Source of the DNA: GCA-002733465 sp965230525
Lineage (GTDB): Bacteria > Pseudomonadota > Gammaproteobacteria > Enterobacterales > Kangiellaceae
Direction: 5' to 3'
NCBI GenBank assembly: GCA_965230525.1
Contig: OZ246008.1
Span: 1,984,001 to 2,048,000 of the forward strand
Length of the DNA: 64,000 nt
Part shown: positions 17,372 to 26,246 of the stretch, piece after piece
How the letters are laid out: each line of letters starts with the position of its first letter
How positions within the stretch are numbered: the stretch's first letter is position 1
Translations under genes and position numbers: made by a program
The notes under the pieces: generated by a model
Told to the model about the DNA's origin: nothing
Databases searched by the model: none
What the model saw: the letters and a program-made list of their open reading frames with translations, nothing else

Positions 17372-18868
17372 TTGAATAAAGTCGTCATTAGTAAAATGTT
17401 TATTTGGTCATTGTTGGTGATGATCTGCATATCATTTATTGCTTGCGGTGGGTCAAGTGAAAACGGTGCTAACGAACTTCCAGCTCCATTACCTGAACCT
17501 GTTGGAAGTAACTTAACACCAATTTCTTGTGAGTCGACCTTTGTTCTGCCTGTTAGTACGATAGAAGCGGATGTTCAAAATGAGATTTATCCGGCTTATA
17601 AATCGATGGATACCAGTTTAAGTCAAGAGTCGAGATGGCAATCAACCGCTTTAGAACAATCCATTCAATTTGAATTAATTCATCGTTCGCTAATAAAAAG
17701 TATTGCAATTGCTTGGCACTTAGGGAGCCAACGTCAATCTTACTTCTCAGTAGAGGTTTCCGAAGACGCTAGTGACTGGCAGAGCGTTCTTGCTAACATT
17801 AATAGCTCGGGGCAAACCAATGATATGGAAGCTTATAGTTTTGAGCCCACCAGTGCAGCTTACATAAGAATCGTCAGTCATGGAAATGATTCAAACTCTG
17901 AAAATGGTATCGTTGAAGTGTCTATAGAAGGTTGTAACAATGAGCAATTCACTGCTGACAATTTAGACGCCTTAATCAGCATAGAGAGTGATCCAGAACT
18001 GACTAATTACAGCCAACTACAATTAGATTCAGGACTTCCACCTTCAGAAAATTTTGATCTAGAAGACTGGTATTTAAGTATCCCAACCGATGAAGACAAT
18101 AGCGGTACCGCTGACTCTATTAAAGAAAGAGAGCTTAGCAATGGATATGAAAATATGGAGTACTTTTATACTGGAGATGATGGTGGTTTAGTTATTAAGT
18201 CTCCAACAACTGGCTTCAAGACATCGACTAATACTTCGTATGTTCGAGTTGAGCTAAGGGAGATGCTTCGTCGTGGGGATACTCAACATAGCACAAAAGG
18301 TGTCAACCCAAATAACTGGGTATTTGGCAGCGCTTCAGAAACTGCTAGAAATGCAGCGGGCGGTGTCGATGGTCGATTGTTTGTGACGCTAGCAGTCAAT
18401 CAAGTCACTACCACGGGGTTAGATTATCAGATTGGCCGTCTTATTATCGGTCAAATTCATGCTAACGACGACGAGCCCGTCAGGCTTTACTACAGAAAGC
18501 TACCCGGTAATAGTCAAGGTGCAATCTACATTGCTCACGAAATTAAAGGGGGTGATGATCGCTATTATGAATTAATAGGAAGTCGTGACAATGATGCCGA
18601 TAACCCAATGGATGGGATCAGCCTTGATGAAAAGTTTAGTTACGAGATCCAAGTGACGGGAGATGTTCTAGTCGTCAGCATACATCGACCAGGAAAAGAT
18701 AGCGTGCTTCAGACCGTTGATATGAGAGACAGCGGTTACCAGTCTGACGATCAGTACCAATATTTTAAGGTAGGTGTTTACCATGTTAACAATAGTGCTG
18801 ATACTGCCGAGTACGCCCAGGCCACCTTTTATGAGATTAAAAACAGCCACGATAAATATAATGATTAA
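17372..18868 (+). CDS. Lipoprotein alginate lyase: CBM32-like domain plus PL7
   Basis: 498 residues. A TTG start at 17372 is preferred because GGGAG lies eight bases upstream; an ATG at 17396 is possible and would also keep the lipobox SFIAC (Cys25 of the longer form). Residues about 50-190 form an F5/8 type C (CBM32-like) carbohydrate-binding domain (SRWQSTALEQSIQFEL, AAYIRIVSHGNDSNSENGIV). The PL7 catalytic domain follows with RVELREML, LIIGQIHA and YFKVGVYH. Lipid anchoring plus a binding module suits a surface enzyme that attacks polymeric alginate first. It has the same QIH motif as its neighbour. No operator is seen directly upstream, so it is probably expressed from the lipoprotein-receptor operon by read-through. 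Confidence 0.93.
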   Translation: MNKVVISKMFIWSLLVMICISFIACGGSSENGANELPAPLPEPVGSNLTPISCESTFVLPVSTIEADVQNEIYPAYKSMDTSLSQESRWQSTALEQSIQFELIHRSLIKSIAIAWHLGSQRQSYFSVEVSEDASDWQSVLANINSSGQTNDMEAYSFEPTSAAYIRIVSHGNDSNSENGIVEVSIEGCNNEQFTADNLDALISIESDPELTNYSQLQLDSGLPPSENFDLEDWYLSIPTDEDNSGTADSIKERELSNGYENMEYFYTGDDGGLVIKSPTTGFKTSTNTSYVRVELREMLRRGDTQHSTKGVNPNNWVFGSASETARNAAGGVDGRLFVTLAVNQVTTTGLDYQIGRLIIGQIHANDDEPVRLYYRKLPGNSQGAIYIAHEIKGGDDRYYELIGSRDNDADNPMDGISLDEKFSYEIQVTGDVLVVSIHRPGKDSVLQTVDMRDSGYQSDDQYQYFKVGVYHVNNSADTAEYAQATFYEIKNSHDKYND

Positions 18869-18937
18869 TAGCAATTTAGAGAAATTTAGGAAGTTGTTTT
18901 GGCATTCGTTAGCTTAGGTTTTGCTTTATCATGCTTA

Positions 18938-18950
18938 TCGGTCATACCAA
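18938..18950. promoter_or_regulatory. Operator variant TCGGTCATACCAA
   Basis: Matches the palindrome at 11 of 13 positions (differences at the second and sixth bases). It lies about 80 bases upstream of a second variant before the reductase gene. Confidence 0.5.
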
Positions 18951-19015
18951 AAAAAGCAACTTCAAATAAGTTATTTGTTTCTTAGCCACCTAGTCCCTAT
19001 TGGTTTTTTGGAATA

Positions 19016-19028
19016 TTGGTAATACAAA
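19016..19028. promoter_or_regulatory. Operator variant TTGGTAATACAAA
   Basis: Left half perfect, right half degenerate by one base. It ends 14 bases before a TTGACA box, a position where binding would interfere with RNA polymerase. Confidence 0.6.
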
Positions 19029-19042
19029 AAGATTAAAATTGG

Positions 19043-19071
19043 TTGACATATATTGATGCTGTGGTTAGTAT
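19043..19071 (+). promoter_or_regulatory. Probable sigma-70 promoter of the DEHU reductase gene
   Basis: TTGACA (19043-19048), 17-base spacer, TAGTAT (19066-19071). Confidence 0.6.
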
Positions 19072-19243
19072 TTGCCTTACACTCTTGATGGCAAAACTTT
19101 CAAGAAGACAGGTCTTAAAAGTTGGCAGCAGTCGTGATACAAGCGCGCTTTTAACACCTGCGAATAATGCAAAAAGGCTCAGAAATGAGCGAGAGTACTT
19201 TACAAATAAAGATAATATATAGTTTCGTCTACTGGAGTTAGAT

Positions 19244-20125
19244 ATGACAAAACCAGTTATTGGTTTCATTGGCCTTGGCCTGATGGGTGGCAACATGGTT
19301 GAAAATTTACAAAATCGTGGATTTCAACTGATTGTTTTAGATCGTAAAAAAGAGGCTATTGAAAAAGTAATAGCCCGTGGAAACGCCAGCGAAGCGACAA
19401 CCGCAAAAGAACTTGCTGAAAAGAGTGATATTGTGATGTTAGCCCTCACTACGTCTGAAGTGGTCGAGAGTATCGTTTATGGTGAACAAGGTATTCTCGC
19501 AGGTATAAAAGAAGGCTCTGTTCTAATTGACTTTGGGACATCAATTCCGGCTTCTACTCGTAAGATAGGAAAAGATCTTGCCTCAAAGGGGGCTGGTATG
19601 ATTGATGCGCCACTCGGTAGAACTCCGGCGCACGCAAAAGATGGATTGTTAAATATTATGGCTGCAGGTGATCTAGTAACATTTAATAAAGTTAAGCCAA
19701 TACTGCAGCAGCAAGGAGAAAATGTCTTTTATTTAGGAGCGCTGGGTGCAGGACATACGACTAAATTAATCAATAATTTCATAGGTATGACCACTGTGAC
19801 AGCGATGTCTCAAGCCTTTGCTGTTGCAGACAAAGCTGGTGTCGATCGCCAACAACTCTACGATATTATGTCGGCAGGGCCGTCCAACTCTCCATTTATG
19901 GGGTTTTGTAAGAATTATGCCGTAGATGGTGTGAGTGATTTAGGTTTTTCGATTGCCAACGCAAATAAAGATTTAGGTTACTTTGTTGAAATGGTGAAAG
20001 ATCTTGGAACCGTTTCCCAAATTGCTGAGGGTACTTCAAGTAACCTAAATGCAGCAGTAGCGGCCAATATGGGCAATGGCAATGTCCCTGAAATTTACGA
20101 CTACTTCCTCAAATTGCAAAAGTAA
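19244..20125 (+). CDS. dehR: Beta-hydroxyacid dehydrogenase family, probable DEHU reductase
   Basis: 293 residues. An N-terminal Rossmann fold is marked by GFIGLGLMG and an acidic/basic end of the second strand (VLDRKKE), which suggests NADPH rather than NADH use. The family substrate motif appears as DAPLGRTPAHAKDG, and the catalytic Lys is in GHTTKLINNF. The family includes tartronate semialdehyde and 3-hydroxyisobutyrate reductases. In marine alginate degraders, a member of this family reduces 4-deoxy-L-erythro-5-hexoseulose uronate (DEHU) to 2-keto-3-deoxygluconate, and the position inside a complete alginate locus supports that role here. It has its own promoter with two operator variants and is followed by a strong terminator. 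Tartronate semialdehyde reductase activity remains possible. Confidence 0.85.
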   Translation: MTKPVIGFIGLGLMGGNMVENLQNRGFQLIVLDRKKEAIEKVIARGNASEATTAKELAEKSDIVMLALTTSEVVESIVYGEQGILAGIKEGSVLIDFGTSIPASTRKIGKDLASKGAGMIDAPLGRTPAHAKDGLLNIMAAGDLVTFNKVKPILQQQGENVFYLGALGAGHTTKLINNFIGMTTVTAMSQAFAVADKAGVDRQQLYDIMSAGPSNSPFMGFCKNYAVDGVSDLGFSIANANKDLGYFVEMVKDLGTVSQIAEGTSSNLNAAVAANMGNGNVPEIYDYFLKLQK

Positions 20126-20248
20126 CTAGTGAAAGTAAGTACTTACGATATTTTTGAAAGTGAGAATCCTCTCGATTTAGTCTTCATTCCTTTGTGAAGC
20201 TAAATTGGTTGTTGTCGGTTTTTACCCTGAAGCATTTAAACCGGATTT

Positions 20249-20276
20249 AACCTCTCTTTACAGAGAGGTTTTTTTT
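20249..20276 (+). terminator. Rho-independent terminator after the reductase gene
   Basis: 9-bp stem AACCTCTCT / AGAGAGGTT with a 4-base loop and eight T. It lies between two convergent genes. Confidence 0.9.
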
Positions 20277-20324
20277 GGCTAAAAATAATGGATAGTCATT
20301 TAACGGAAGAAAGCGAAAGCGGAG

Positions 20325-21065
20325 TTATCTAACTCGATTGACTAGATTGTCTATTGAATAGAGTCCACGAGTTTCGCTGTTTTTACGACGAACTTCTTCA
20401 AGAGCCCTTGCTTCAACTGCTTCAAATAAAGTATTAATCAATCGGTTAAAGTGAGAGTGCATAGCACTTCTAGCCGCTGAAGGATCACGCGCCTTAAGAG
20501 CAGTGTAAATTGCAGTATGCTCGGCAAGTGTTAAATCATTATCTTTACTGCACACACTATTGTAATCCTCAACAATTTCCGCTGTAGAATTTCTTAATTC
20601 CCAAAGGTTTTCAATTGATTGAATCATCGCTGCATTTCGTGTGGCGTTAGCAATCGTCAGGTGAAAAAGATGATCTGCAGCATGTACATCTTCACCATTT
20701 TTCATCATTGTTAAGGACTTATCTAACTCTTCTAATTCCTCATCGCTAATTGTCTTAGCTGCAATTGCTGCAACTTCTCCTTCTATTAAGGCTCGTGCTT
20801 GAGTAAGTTCAAATGCGTTAATTTCAGTTTTTGTATCTGATGACACCGCAGATTCAAGTACATATACGCCCGAACCCGTTTTTACTTCAACTTTGCCCCT
20901 CACTTCTAAAGCTATAATTGCTTCTCTAATGGTTGGCCTACTTACATTATAACGTTCAGCAAGTTCTCTTTCGGGAGGAAGTCGGCTACCAGGGGCGTAT
21001 TCACCTCGATTAATAGCGGCCTCTATGCTTTCTACAATACTCCAGAACAACCGTTTGCTTTTCAT
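20325..21065 (-). CDS. GntR-family (FadR subfamily) transcriptional regulator of the alginate locus
   Basis: 246 residues. The start at 21065 is preferred over 21086 because AAAGGA lies just upstream of it. The N-terminal winged helix-turn-helix (about 5-70) has the family signature SRLPPERELAERYNVSRPTIREAI followed by the wing KVEVKTGSGVYV. The C-terminal part is an all-helical FCD effector domain (ALIEGEVAAIAAKT, HLFHLTIANATRNAAM, EHTAIYTALKARDPSAA, with His residues that can bind a metal). A KDG- or DEHU-type metabolite is a plausible effector. An operator variant at 21079-21091 lies right before the start codon, suggesting autoregulation, and the gene is divergent from the PL6 operon. Confidence 0.9.
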   Translation of the reverse strand: MKSKRLFWSIVESIEAAINRGEYAPGSRLPPERELAERYNVSRPTIREAIIALEVRGKVEVKTGSGVYVLESAVSSDTKTEINAFELTQARALIEGEVAAIAAKTISDEELEELDKSLTMMKNGEDVHAADHLFHLTIANATRNAAMIQSIENLWELRNSTAEIVEDYNSVCSKDNDLTLAEHTAIYTALKARDPSAARSAMHSHFNRLINTLFEAVEARALEEVRRKNSETRGLYSIDNLVNRVR

Positions 21066-21078
21066 TACTTTTCCTTTG

Positions 21079-21091
21079 AAAGTCATACCAA
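21079..21091. promoter_or_regulatory. Operator variant at the regulator's own start (TTGGTATGACTTT on minus strand)
   Basis: Shares TTGGTATGAC with the site at 21222. It lies 14 bases upstream of the GntR start codon, overlapping the leader, as expected for autorepression. Confidence 0.6.
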
Positions 21092-21221
21092 TTTCTGACT
21101 ACATAATATCCATATACTACTCTGTTGGCAAAGGTAAAGTGGGGATATTCGGCTAATTATCCTTTCGAACGTTAAAAATGGCTCCACTTTTGGCTATAAA
21201 GCTAAGGCAAACATTAGAATA

Positions 21222-21234
21222 TTGGTATGACAAA
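21222..21234. promoter_or_regulatory. Operator variant TTGGTATGACAAA before the PL6 operon
   Basis: Ends five bases before the -35 box at 21239, so a bound repressor would block polymerase. Confidence 0.65.
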
Positions 21235-21238
21235 ATGG

Positions 21239-21267
21239 TTGACAATATATTGGTGTTTGGTTAGATT
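21239..21267 (+). promoter_or_regulatory. Probable sigma-70 promoter of the PL6-to-eda operon
   Basis: TTGACA (21239-21244), 17-base spacer, TAGATT (21262-21267). The leader to the PL6 start codon is about 105 bases. Confidence 0.58.
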
Positions 21268-21378
21268 GTATGCGCTGTGACTTTGAATGGGCTTTCAGTA
21301 AGCTAAAAATGATATTGCCAATGGAATATTGAAAATCACACGGATGGTTTTTGTTATTGGAAAGTGGTGAATAAATAC

Positions 21379-23637
21379 ATGTTTAAGAATTTCGGATATA
21401 GGTTAGCAACGCTTTCTAGTTTGCTATTGTTTTTCGTCATAACGCCTGTTTTAGCTAAAGAAACACTGGTTACTAGTCCCGCTGCATTCGAAAAGGCGAA
21501 TAGGGACTCTCAACCGGGAGATACTATTATTCTGAAAAATGGAATCTGGAATAACTTTGAGATTCTTTTCAGCGGTGAGGGGACGGAAAAACAACCAATT
21601 AAACTTCGAGCTCAAACCAGCGGAAAAGTGATCTTAAGTGGTCAGTCAAACTTACGGCTAGTTGGTAGGCATCTTATAGTTTCTGGCCTGGTGTTTAAAA
21701 ATGGCTTTACACCTAGTGATTCGGTCATTTCATTTAGGCAAAACAAAGACAATCTAGCCTTTCATTCTAGAGTAACTGAAGTCGTCATCGATAACTTTAA
21801 CAACCCTGATCGCTTCGAGTCTGACTATTGGGTTGCTATGTATGGAAAGCACAATCGATTTGATCATAATCATTTAGTCGGTAAAAGGAATAAGGGAGTA
21901 ACTCTAGCGGTTCGTCTAAATGACACTAATAGTCAAGAAAACCACCACAAAATAGATCATAACTATTTCGGACCTCGACCAGTATTCGGCTCAAACGGTG
22001 GCGAGACGGTTCGAATTGGAACCAGTCACTATTCTTTAACCGATTCATATACTACCGTGGAAAATAACTACTTTGACCGATGTAACGGTGAAGTTGAGAT
22101 CATTTCAGTCAAGTCTGGTAATAACTCGATTAGAAATAATACTTTTTTCGAATCTAAAGGCACACTGACCTTACGCCATGGAAATGGTAATTTGATCGAA
22201 GGAAATGCGTTTTTCGGTAATGGGGTAGAGCATACTGGTGGCGTACGCGTTATTAATCGAGATCAAATGGTTAAGAATAACTATTTCGAAGGGCTAACAG
22301 GATACCGCTTTGGCAGTGGATTTACCGTTATGAATGGTGTACCGAACTCTCCAATAAATCGTTATCACCAGGTGGTTAATGCTCGAGTAGAAAACAATAC
22401 CTTTGTTGATGTTGAGCATATTCACTTAGCGGCGGGTAGTGATCAGGAGCGAAGTGCAGTACCTAAGAAATCTCAATTTAAAAAGAACTTATTTTTTAAC
22501 AAAAGTGAAAAGCAGCCTTTTTCAGTGTTTGATGACATCAGTGGAATTGTGTTCTCTTCAAATATAGCCAACTTCGAATCGGATAAGACAATTAAGCGTG
22601 GAATTCTCAAAAAAGAAATTCAATTAGTGCGTGAGAAAAACGGCCTTTTCTATCCTCAAAATAAAAAATTCAGTCAATTTGGCATTCTGTCTAACTTTAA
22701 GGTGACACAGAAATATCAGGTTGGGCCTAATTGGTATAAAAAATCTGAACCAGAAGTGGAGTTTGGCAGTAACAAGACTATAAGTGTTAAAGCTGCTAGC
22801 GATTCACTGTTTAACGCAGTGTTAGCTGCAGAGCCAGGAAGTGAAATCGAGTTGGATGATGGTCACTATAACGTTAGAAAGATCATCCAAATTGACAAAG
22901 CACTCACCATTAAATCCAAAAATAAACGAAAGAGCCGCATAAGCTTTGATCGATCCACGTTATTCGAAATTACTAATGGCGGAAGTCTGTTGATCGATGG
23001 CCTTATCATTGATGGAAAAAATAGCCCTGACTCTTCGGGTAACACCTTAATCCGAACTGCTAAATGGGGAATGTACAAAAACTATCGATTTATAATTCAA
23101 AATAGTGTGATAGAAAACTTAGATATCAACCATTCATTCCACTTTTTTGATTCAGGTAGTAGAGCATTCGCCAGTTACATATTAGTAGAGAATAATCGAT
23201 TTGAAAACATTAGTGGCGACCTATTTCGGCTAGATAAAGAAAAAGACGACCTCGGAATCTGCAATGCTGAATACTTAACTATCAAAAATAATGAGTTTTT
23301 AAATATAGCGGGAAGCTTAGTAAAACTATATCGAGGTGGAAATGACGAAAGTACTTTTGGTCCACATCTTTATTTCGAAAGTAATTTGGTGAACAATGCT
23401 AGCCTTGGTAAAAGAAATAAAAGTAAAGCCAGCTTATGGTTACATGGCGTACAAGTTACTTCAGTGAAAAAAAATCAATTCTTAAGCAGTGAGTTGATTA
23501 AAGTTGAACATACCGTTGGTGAACCCATTACTGTCATTCAAAATAACCGGTTTAAAAATACTAAATTACCAACAGTGGTAGAACTTAGAGCAAGTGGCCC
23601 ACATACAGCAAAACTTATCGACAACAAGAAGATTTAG
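21379..23637 (+). CDS. Alginate lyase, polysaccharide lyase family 6 (two-domain)
   Basis: 752 residues. The ATG at 21379 is chosen because GGTGA precedes it and a signal peptide starts there (MFKNFGYRLATLSSLLLFFVITPVLA); GTG codons at 21364 and 21367 are alternatives. The N-terminal half is a right-handed parallel beta-helix of the chondroitinase-B/PL6 type (GDTIILKNGIWNNFEI, ENNYFDRCNGEVEIISVKSG). The catalytic Lys (about 245, in ISVKSGNN) and Arg (about 266, in TLRHGNGN) are 21 residues apart, the spacing seen in chondroitinase B. The C-terminal half is a second beta-helix (from ISVKAASDSLFNAVLAAEPG), as in two-domain PL6 enzymes. It is likely periplasmic and acts on alginate or its oligomers. 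First gene of a six-gene operon. Confidence 0.93.
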   Translation: MFKNFGYRLATLSSLLLFFVITPVLAKETLVTSPAAFEKANRDSQPGDTIILKNGIWNNFEILFSGEGTEKQPIKLRAQTSGKVILSGQSNLRLVGRHLIVSGLVFKNGFTPSDSVISFRQNKDNLAFHSRVTEVVIDNFNNPDRFESDYWVAMYGKHNRFDHNHLVGKRNKGVTLAVRLNDTNSQENHHKIDHNYFGPRPVFGSNGGETVRIGTSHYSLTDSYTTVENNYFDRCNGEVEIISVKSGNNSIRNNTFFESKGTLTLRHGNGNLIEGNAFFGNGVEHTGGVRVINRDQMVKNNYFEGLTGYRFGSGFTVMNGVPNSPINRYHQVVNARVENNTFVDVEHIHLAAGSDQERSAVPKKSQFKKNLFFNKSEKQPFSVFDDISGIVFSSNIANFESDKTIKRGILKKEIQLVREKNGLFYPQNKKFSQFGILSNFKVTQKYQVGPNWYKKSEPEVEFGSNKTISVKAASDSLFNAVLAAEPGSEIELDDGHYNVRKIIQIDKALTIKSKNKRKSRISFDRSTLFEITNGGSLLIDGLIIDGKNSPDSSGNTLIRTAKWGMYKNYRFIIQNSVIENLDINHSFHFFDSGSRAFASYILVENNRFENISGDLFRLDKEKDDLGICNAEYLTIKNNEFLNIAGSLVKLYRGGNDESTFGPHLYFESNLVNNASLGKRNKSKASLWLHGVQVTSVKKNQFLSSELIKVEHTVGEPITVIQNNRFKNTKLPTVVELRASGPHTAKLIDNKKI

Positions 23638-23655
23638 GGTTTGAGGTTATTTTCT

Positions 23656-25860
23656 ATGATAATGTTTGGCGGCCTAAAAACAGCAATGTACTTTTTGTTA
23701 TGTGCGGTTTTCGCGAACTTGATTATTATTTCAACATCATCAGCATCGACCCATCCACAGTTAGTCATTACGCAAGATGACGTAAAAAAAATGAGGAAAG
23801 CGATCGCCTCAGAAGGTCGTTTTTCAGAAGAGTTTGAGCGAGTCAAATCTTCAATTGACCAATTGTTAGCTCTTCCTATAGTCGTTCCAACTCCCAAAGA
23901 TGGAGGTGGAGGATACACTCATGAGCGGCATAAAAGAAACTACCAGCAAATGTATAATTCGGGAGTAATCTATCAGTTAACTCAAGAAAAAAAATACGCT
24001 AAATTCGTCAAGGCAATGTTGTTAAAATATGCTCAGATGTATCCTAATCTACCATTGCATCCAAAAAGAAAAGTTGATAAACAAAATCCAGGCAAGTTGT
24101 TTTGGCAAAGCCTCAATGAAGCAGTATGGTTGGTCTATACAATACAAGCTTATGACTTGATTTATGATTCTTTATCACAGCAAGAAATTACAACAATTGA
24201 GCAAGGGGTAATAAGGCCTGTTGCATTGTTCTTATCAGAAGGTTCACCAACAACTTTTAATAAAGTGCATAATCATGGGACATGGGCGACAGCGGCAGTC
24301 GGTATGACAGGATATGTCATTGGAGAACAAGACTGGGTTGAGCGTGCACTATATGATTTGAAAAAGTCTGGCAAAGGAGGATTCCTGCGTCAGCTCGACG
24401 AGTTGTTTTCCCCTCAAGGTTATTACACTGAAGGGCCTTACTACCAACGATATGCTTTAATGCCCTTCGTGACATTTGCAAAAGCAATCCACGTTAATGA
24501 ACCAGAAAGAAAAATTTTTGAGTATAGGGATAACATCATCTTAAGAGCGATAGATACAACTATCCAGCTCAGTTATAACAAACTTTTCTTTCCGCTAAAT
24601 GATGCGATTAAGTCTAAAGGTATCGACACCATTGAACTAGTTAATGGAGTGGCTCTTGCCTATAGTGCAACAGGCGACACTGGCCTGTTAGAAATAGCTG
24701 AACAGCAAGGAAAAATTTTACTTACTGGCGATGGATTACTGGTAGCGCAAGCCTTAGATAACGGTTTGAAAACAAGTTATCATTTTAAATCTCAAGCGCT
24801 AGGTGACGGTAAGGATGGGACTCAAGGCGCTCTGGCAATCATCAGAGCGACAAATCCGGCTCAAGCGATGGTTTTCAAAGCAACCTCACAGGGATTAGGT
24901 CACGGCCATTTTGACAAACTGACTTGGCAGTTTTATGACCAAGGCGAAGAAATTGTATCGGATTATGGTGCCGCTCGGTTTCTGAATATTGAGGCTAAGT
25001 TTGGTGGGCGCTATCTTCCTGAAAACAGTTCGTGGGCTAAGCAAACGATCGCTCATAATACCTTAGTGGTTGATGAAATTACTCATTTTGGTGGTTCACT
25101 TAAACTAGCCAATGACAACTATCCGAGTTTAGAGTTCTTCGACGTATCGAACGATGTATCTGTAACCTCAGCGAGTATTGATTCAGCCTATCCAGGCGTA
25201 GAGCTTAACAGAACACTCGCGTTGGTATTGATACCTAACTCTTCTCAAAGGTTAGCAATAGATATTTTTGAGGCTAACTCAGATAGCAAGCATCAATACG
25301 ACTTACCCTTGCATTACCAAGGACAGCTGATCGACACTAACGTCGAGCCTGATATGAATACAGTGAAACTAGAACCTGTCGGAGCAAAAAATGGCTACCA
25401 GCATCTTTGGCTCAAAGGTTTAGCGACTCCACAAGGTGATATCAATAAAGTGACTTGGTTGAATAAGAATGGTCGATTTTATACTCATACTAGCGTGAAC
25501 AGAGCAGGACAACAGATCCTATTTACGGAACTTGGAGCAAATGACCCTAATTTTAATCTCAGAAGGGAAAGCTCGTTTATAACCAGAGTTCAGAATGTAA
25601 AACAGCATTCATTTGTTAGTATTGTTGAACCTCATGGAGAATACAATCCATCTGAGGAATTTACTCTTGAGGCTGAATCGAAGGTTTCTACTATTAAATA
25701 CCTAAAGAAACAAAATGTCCACGTGCTGGATTTTGAATATCGAAACACTTCCTACTTATTACTAATTCGAAGCACAATAAATACTGATAAGACGATGAAG
25801 GTCACCTACAACGACCGCAATTATTCGATAACGGGGCGATCCCGATTGATTGAATTATAG
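23656..25860 (+). CDS. Oligoalginate lyase, polysaccharide lyase family 17
   Basis: 734 residues. The ATG at 23656 has GAGG nine bases upstream; a TTG at 23641 is a weaker choice. A hydrophobic signal segment (MYFLLCAVFANLIIISTSSAS) leads into an alpha/alpha-toroid domain with VHNHGTWATAA (Asn/His near 206) and EGPYYQRYAL (Tyr near 262), the catalytic residues of PL17. The C-terminal beta-sandwich of the heparinase II/III type contains GHGHFDKLTWQFYDQGEEIV and HNTLVVDE. The family removes unsaturated monouronates from oligomer ends. It starts 18 bases after the PL6 stop codon and is likely periplasmic, so its products must cross the inner membrane through the MFS protein downstream. Confidence 0.94.
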   Translation: MIMFGGLKTAMYFLLCAVFANLIIISTSSASTHPQLVITQDDVKKMRKAIASEGRFSEEFERVKSSIDQLLALPIVVPTPKDGGGGYTHERHKRNYQQMYNSGVIYQLTQEKKYAKFVKAMLLKYAQMYPNLPLHPKRKVDKQNPGKLFWQSLNEAVWLVYTIQAYDLIYDSLSQQEITTIEQGVIRPVALFLSEGSPTTFNKVHNHGTWATAAVGMTGYVIGEQDWVERALYDLKKSGKGGFLRQLDELFSPQGYYTEGPYYQRYALMPFVTFAKAIHVNEPERKIFEYRDNIILRAIDTTIQLSYNKLFFPLNDAIKSKGIDTIELVNGVALAYSATGDTGLLEIAEQQGKILLTGDGLLVAQALDNGLKTSYHFKSQALGDGKDGTQGALAIIRATNPAQAMVFKATSQGLGHGHFDKLTWQFYDQGEEIVSDYGAARFLNIEAKFGGRYLPENSSWAKQTIAHNTLVVDEITHFGGSLKLANDNYPSLEFFDVSNDVSVTSASIDSAYPGVELNRTLALVLIPNSSQRLAIDIFEANSDSKHQYDLPLHYQGQLIDTNVEPDMNTVKLEPVGAKNGYQHLWLKGLATPQGDINKVTWLNKNGRFYTHTSVNRAGQQILFTELGANDPNFNLRRESSFITRVQNVKQHSFVSIVEPHGEYNPSEEFTLEAESKVSTIKYLKKQNVHVLDFEYRNTSYLLLIRSTINTDKTMKVTYNDRNYSITGRSRLIEL

Positions 25861-25880
25861 ATATTAAATTGGAGTAACTG

Positions 25881-26246
25881 ATGAAACAAAGCGAGCATTT
25901 TTCATTTGCCGAAAAAACAGAGATAGAAGACTTAGGTGGTGGGCTTAAACGCCAAATGCTTGGGTATAATCATGAATTGATGGCTGTGAAAATCTGGTTC
26001 GATAAGGGGGCGGAAGGTTATGTGCACGCCCATAGACATTCTCAAGTCTCTTATGTCCAAGAAGGAGAGTTTCATGTGAATGTCGGAGGCGTGATTTCGA
26101 TATTAAAGGCGGGCGACAGTTTCTTTGTACCTCCCCATGTGGAACATGGCGCGGTCTGTCCGACCGGCGGAATACTTATAGATACATTTAGCCCCGCGCG
26201 AGAGGATTTTATCGGCGAGGAAAATGCAATAACAGGGGAAGGCTAA
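25881..26246 (+). CDS. kdgF: KdgF-type cupin, unsaturated uronate to DEHU conversion
   Basis: 121 residues, single-domain cupin. The metal-binding motif is HAHRHSQVSYVQEGEF with a later PPHVEHG His, matching the His/His/Gln/His set of KdgF. KdgF proteins speed the opening of 4,5-unsaturated monouronates from pectin or alginate lysis to the linear ketouronate. No signal peptide is present, so it acts in the cytoplasm after import. GGAG lies upstream of the ATG and its stop overlaps the MFS start by one base (TAATG), which indicates translational coupling. Confidence 0.92.
   Translation: MKQSEHFSFAEKTEIEDLGGGLKRQMLGYNHELMAVKIWFDKGAEGYVHAHRHSQVSYVQEGEFHVNVGGVISILKAGDSFFVPPHVEHGAVCPTGGILIDTFSPAREDFIGEENAITGEG

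Larger units (their letters stand above)
18869..19243. other. Intergenic region before the DEHU reductase gene
   Basis: 375 bases without a gene. It contains two GntR-type operator variants (18938 and 19016) and a good promoter (19043-19071); no clear terminator of the preceding gene was seen. Confidence 0.6.
21066..21378. other. Divergent control region between the regulator and the PL6 operon
   Basis: 313 bases with two operator variants (21079 and 21222) and a promoter toward the lyase genes (21239-21267). No gene is visible. Confidence 0.65.
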
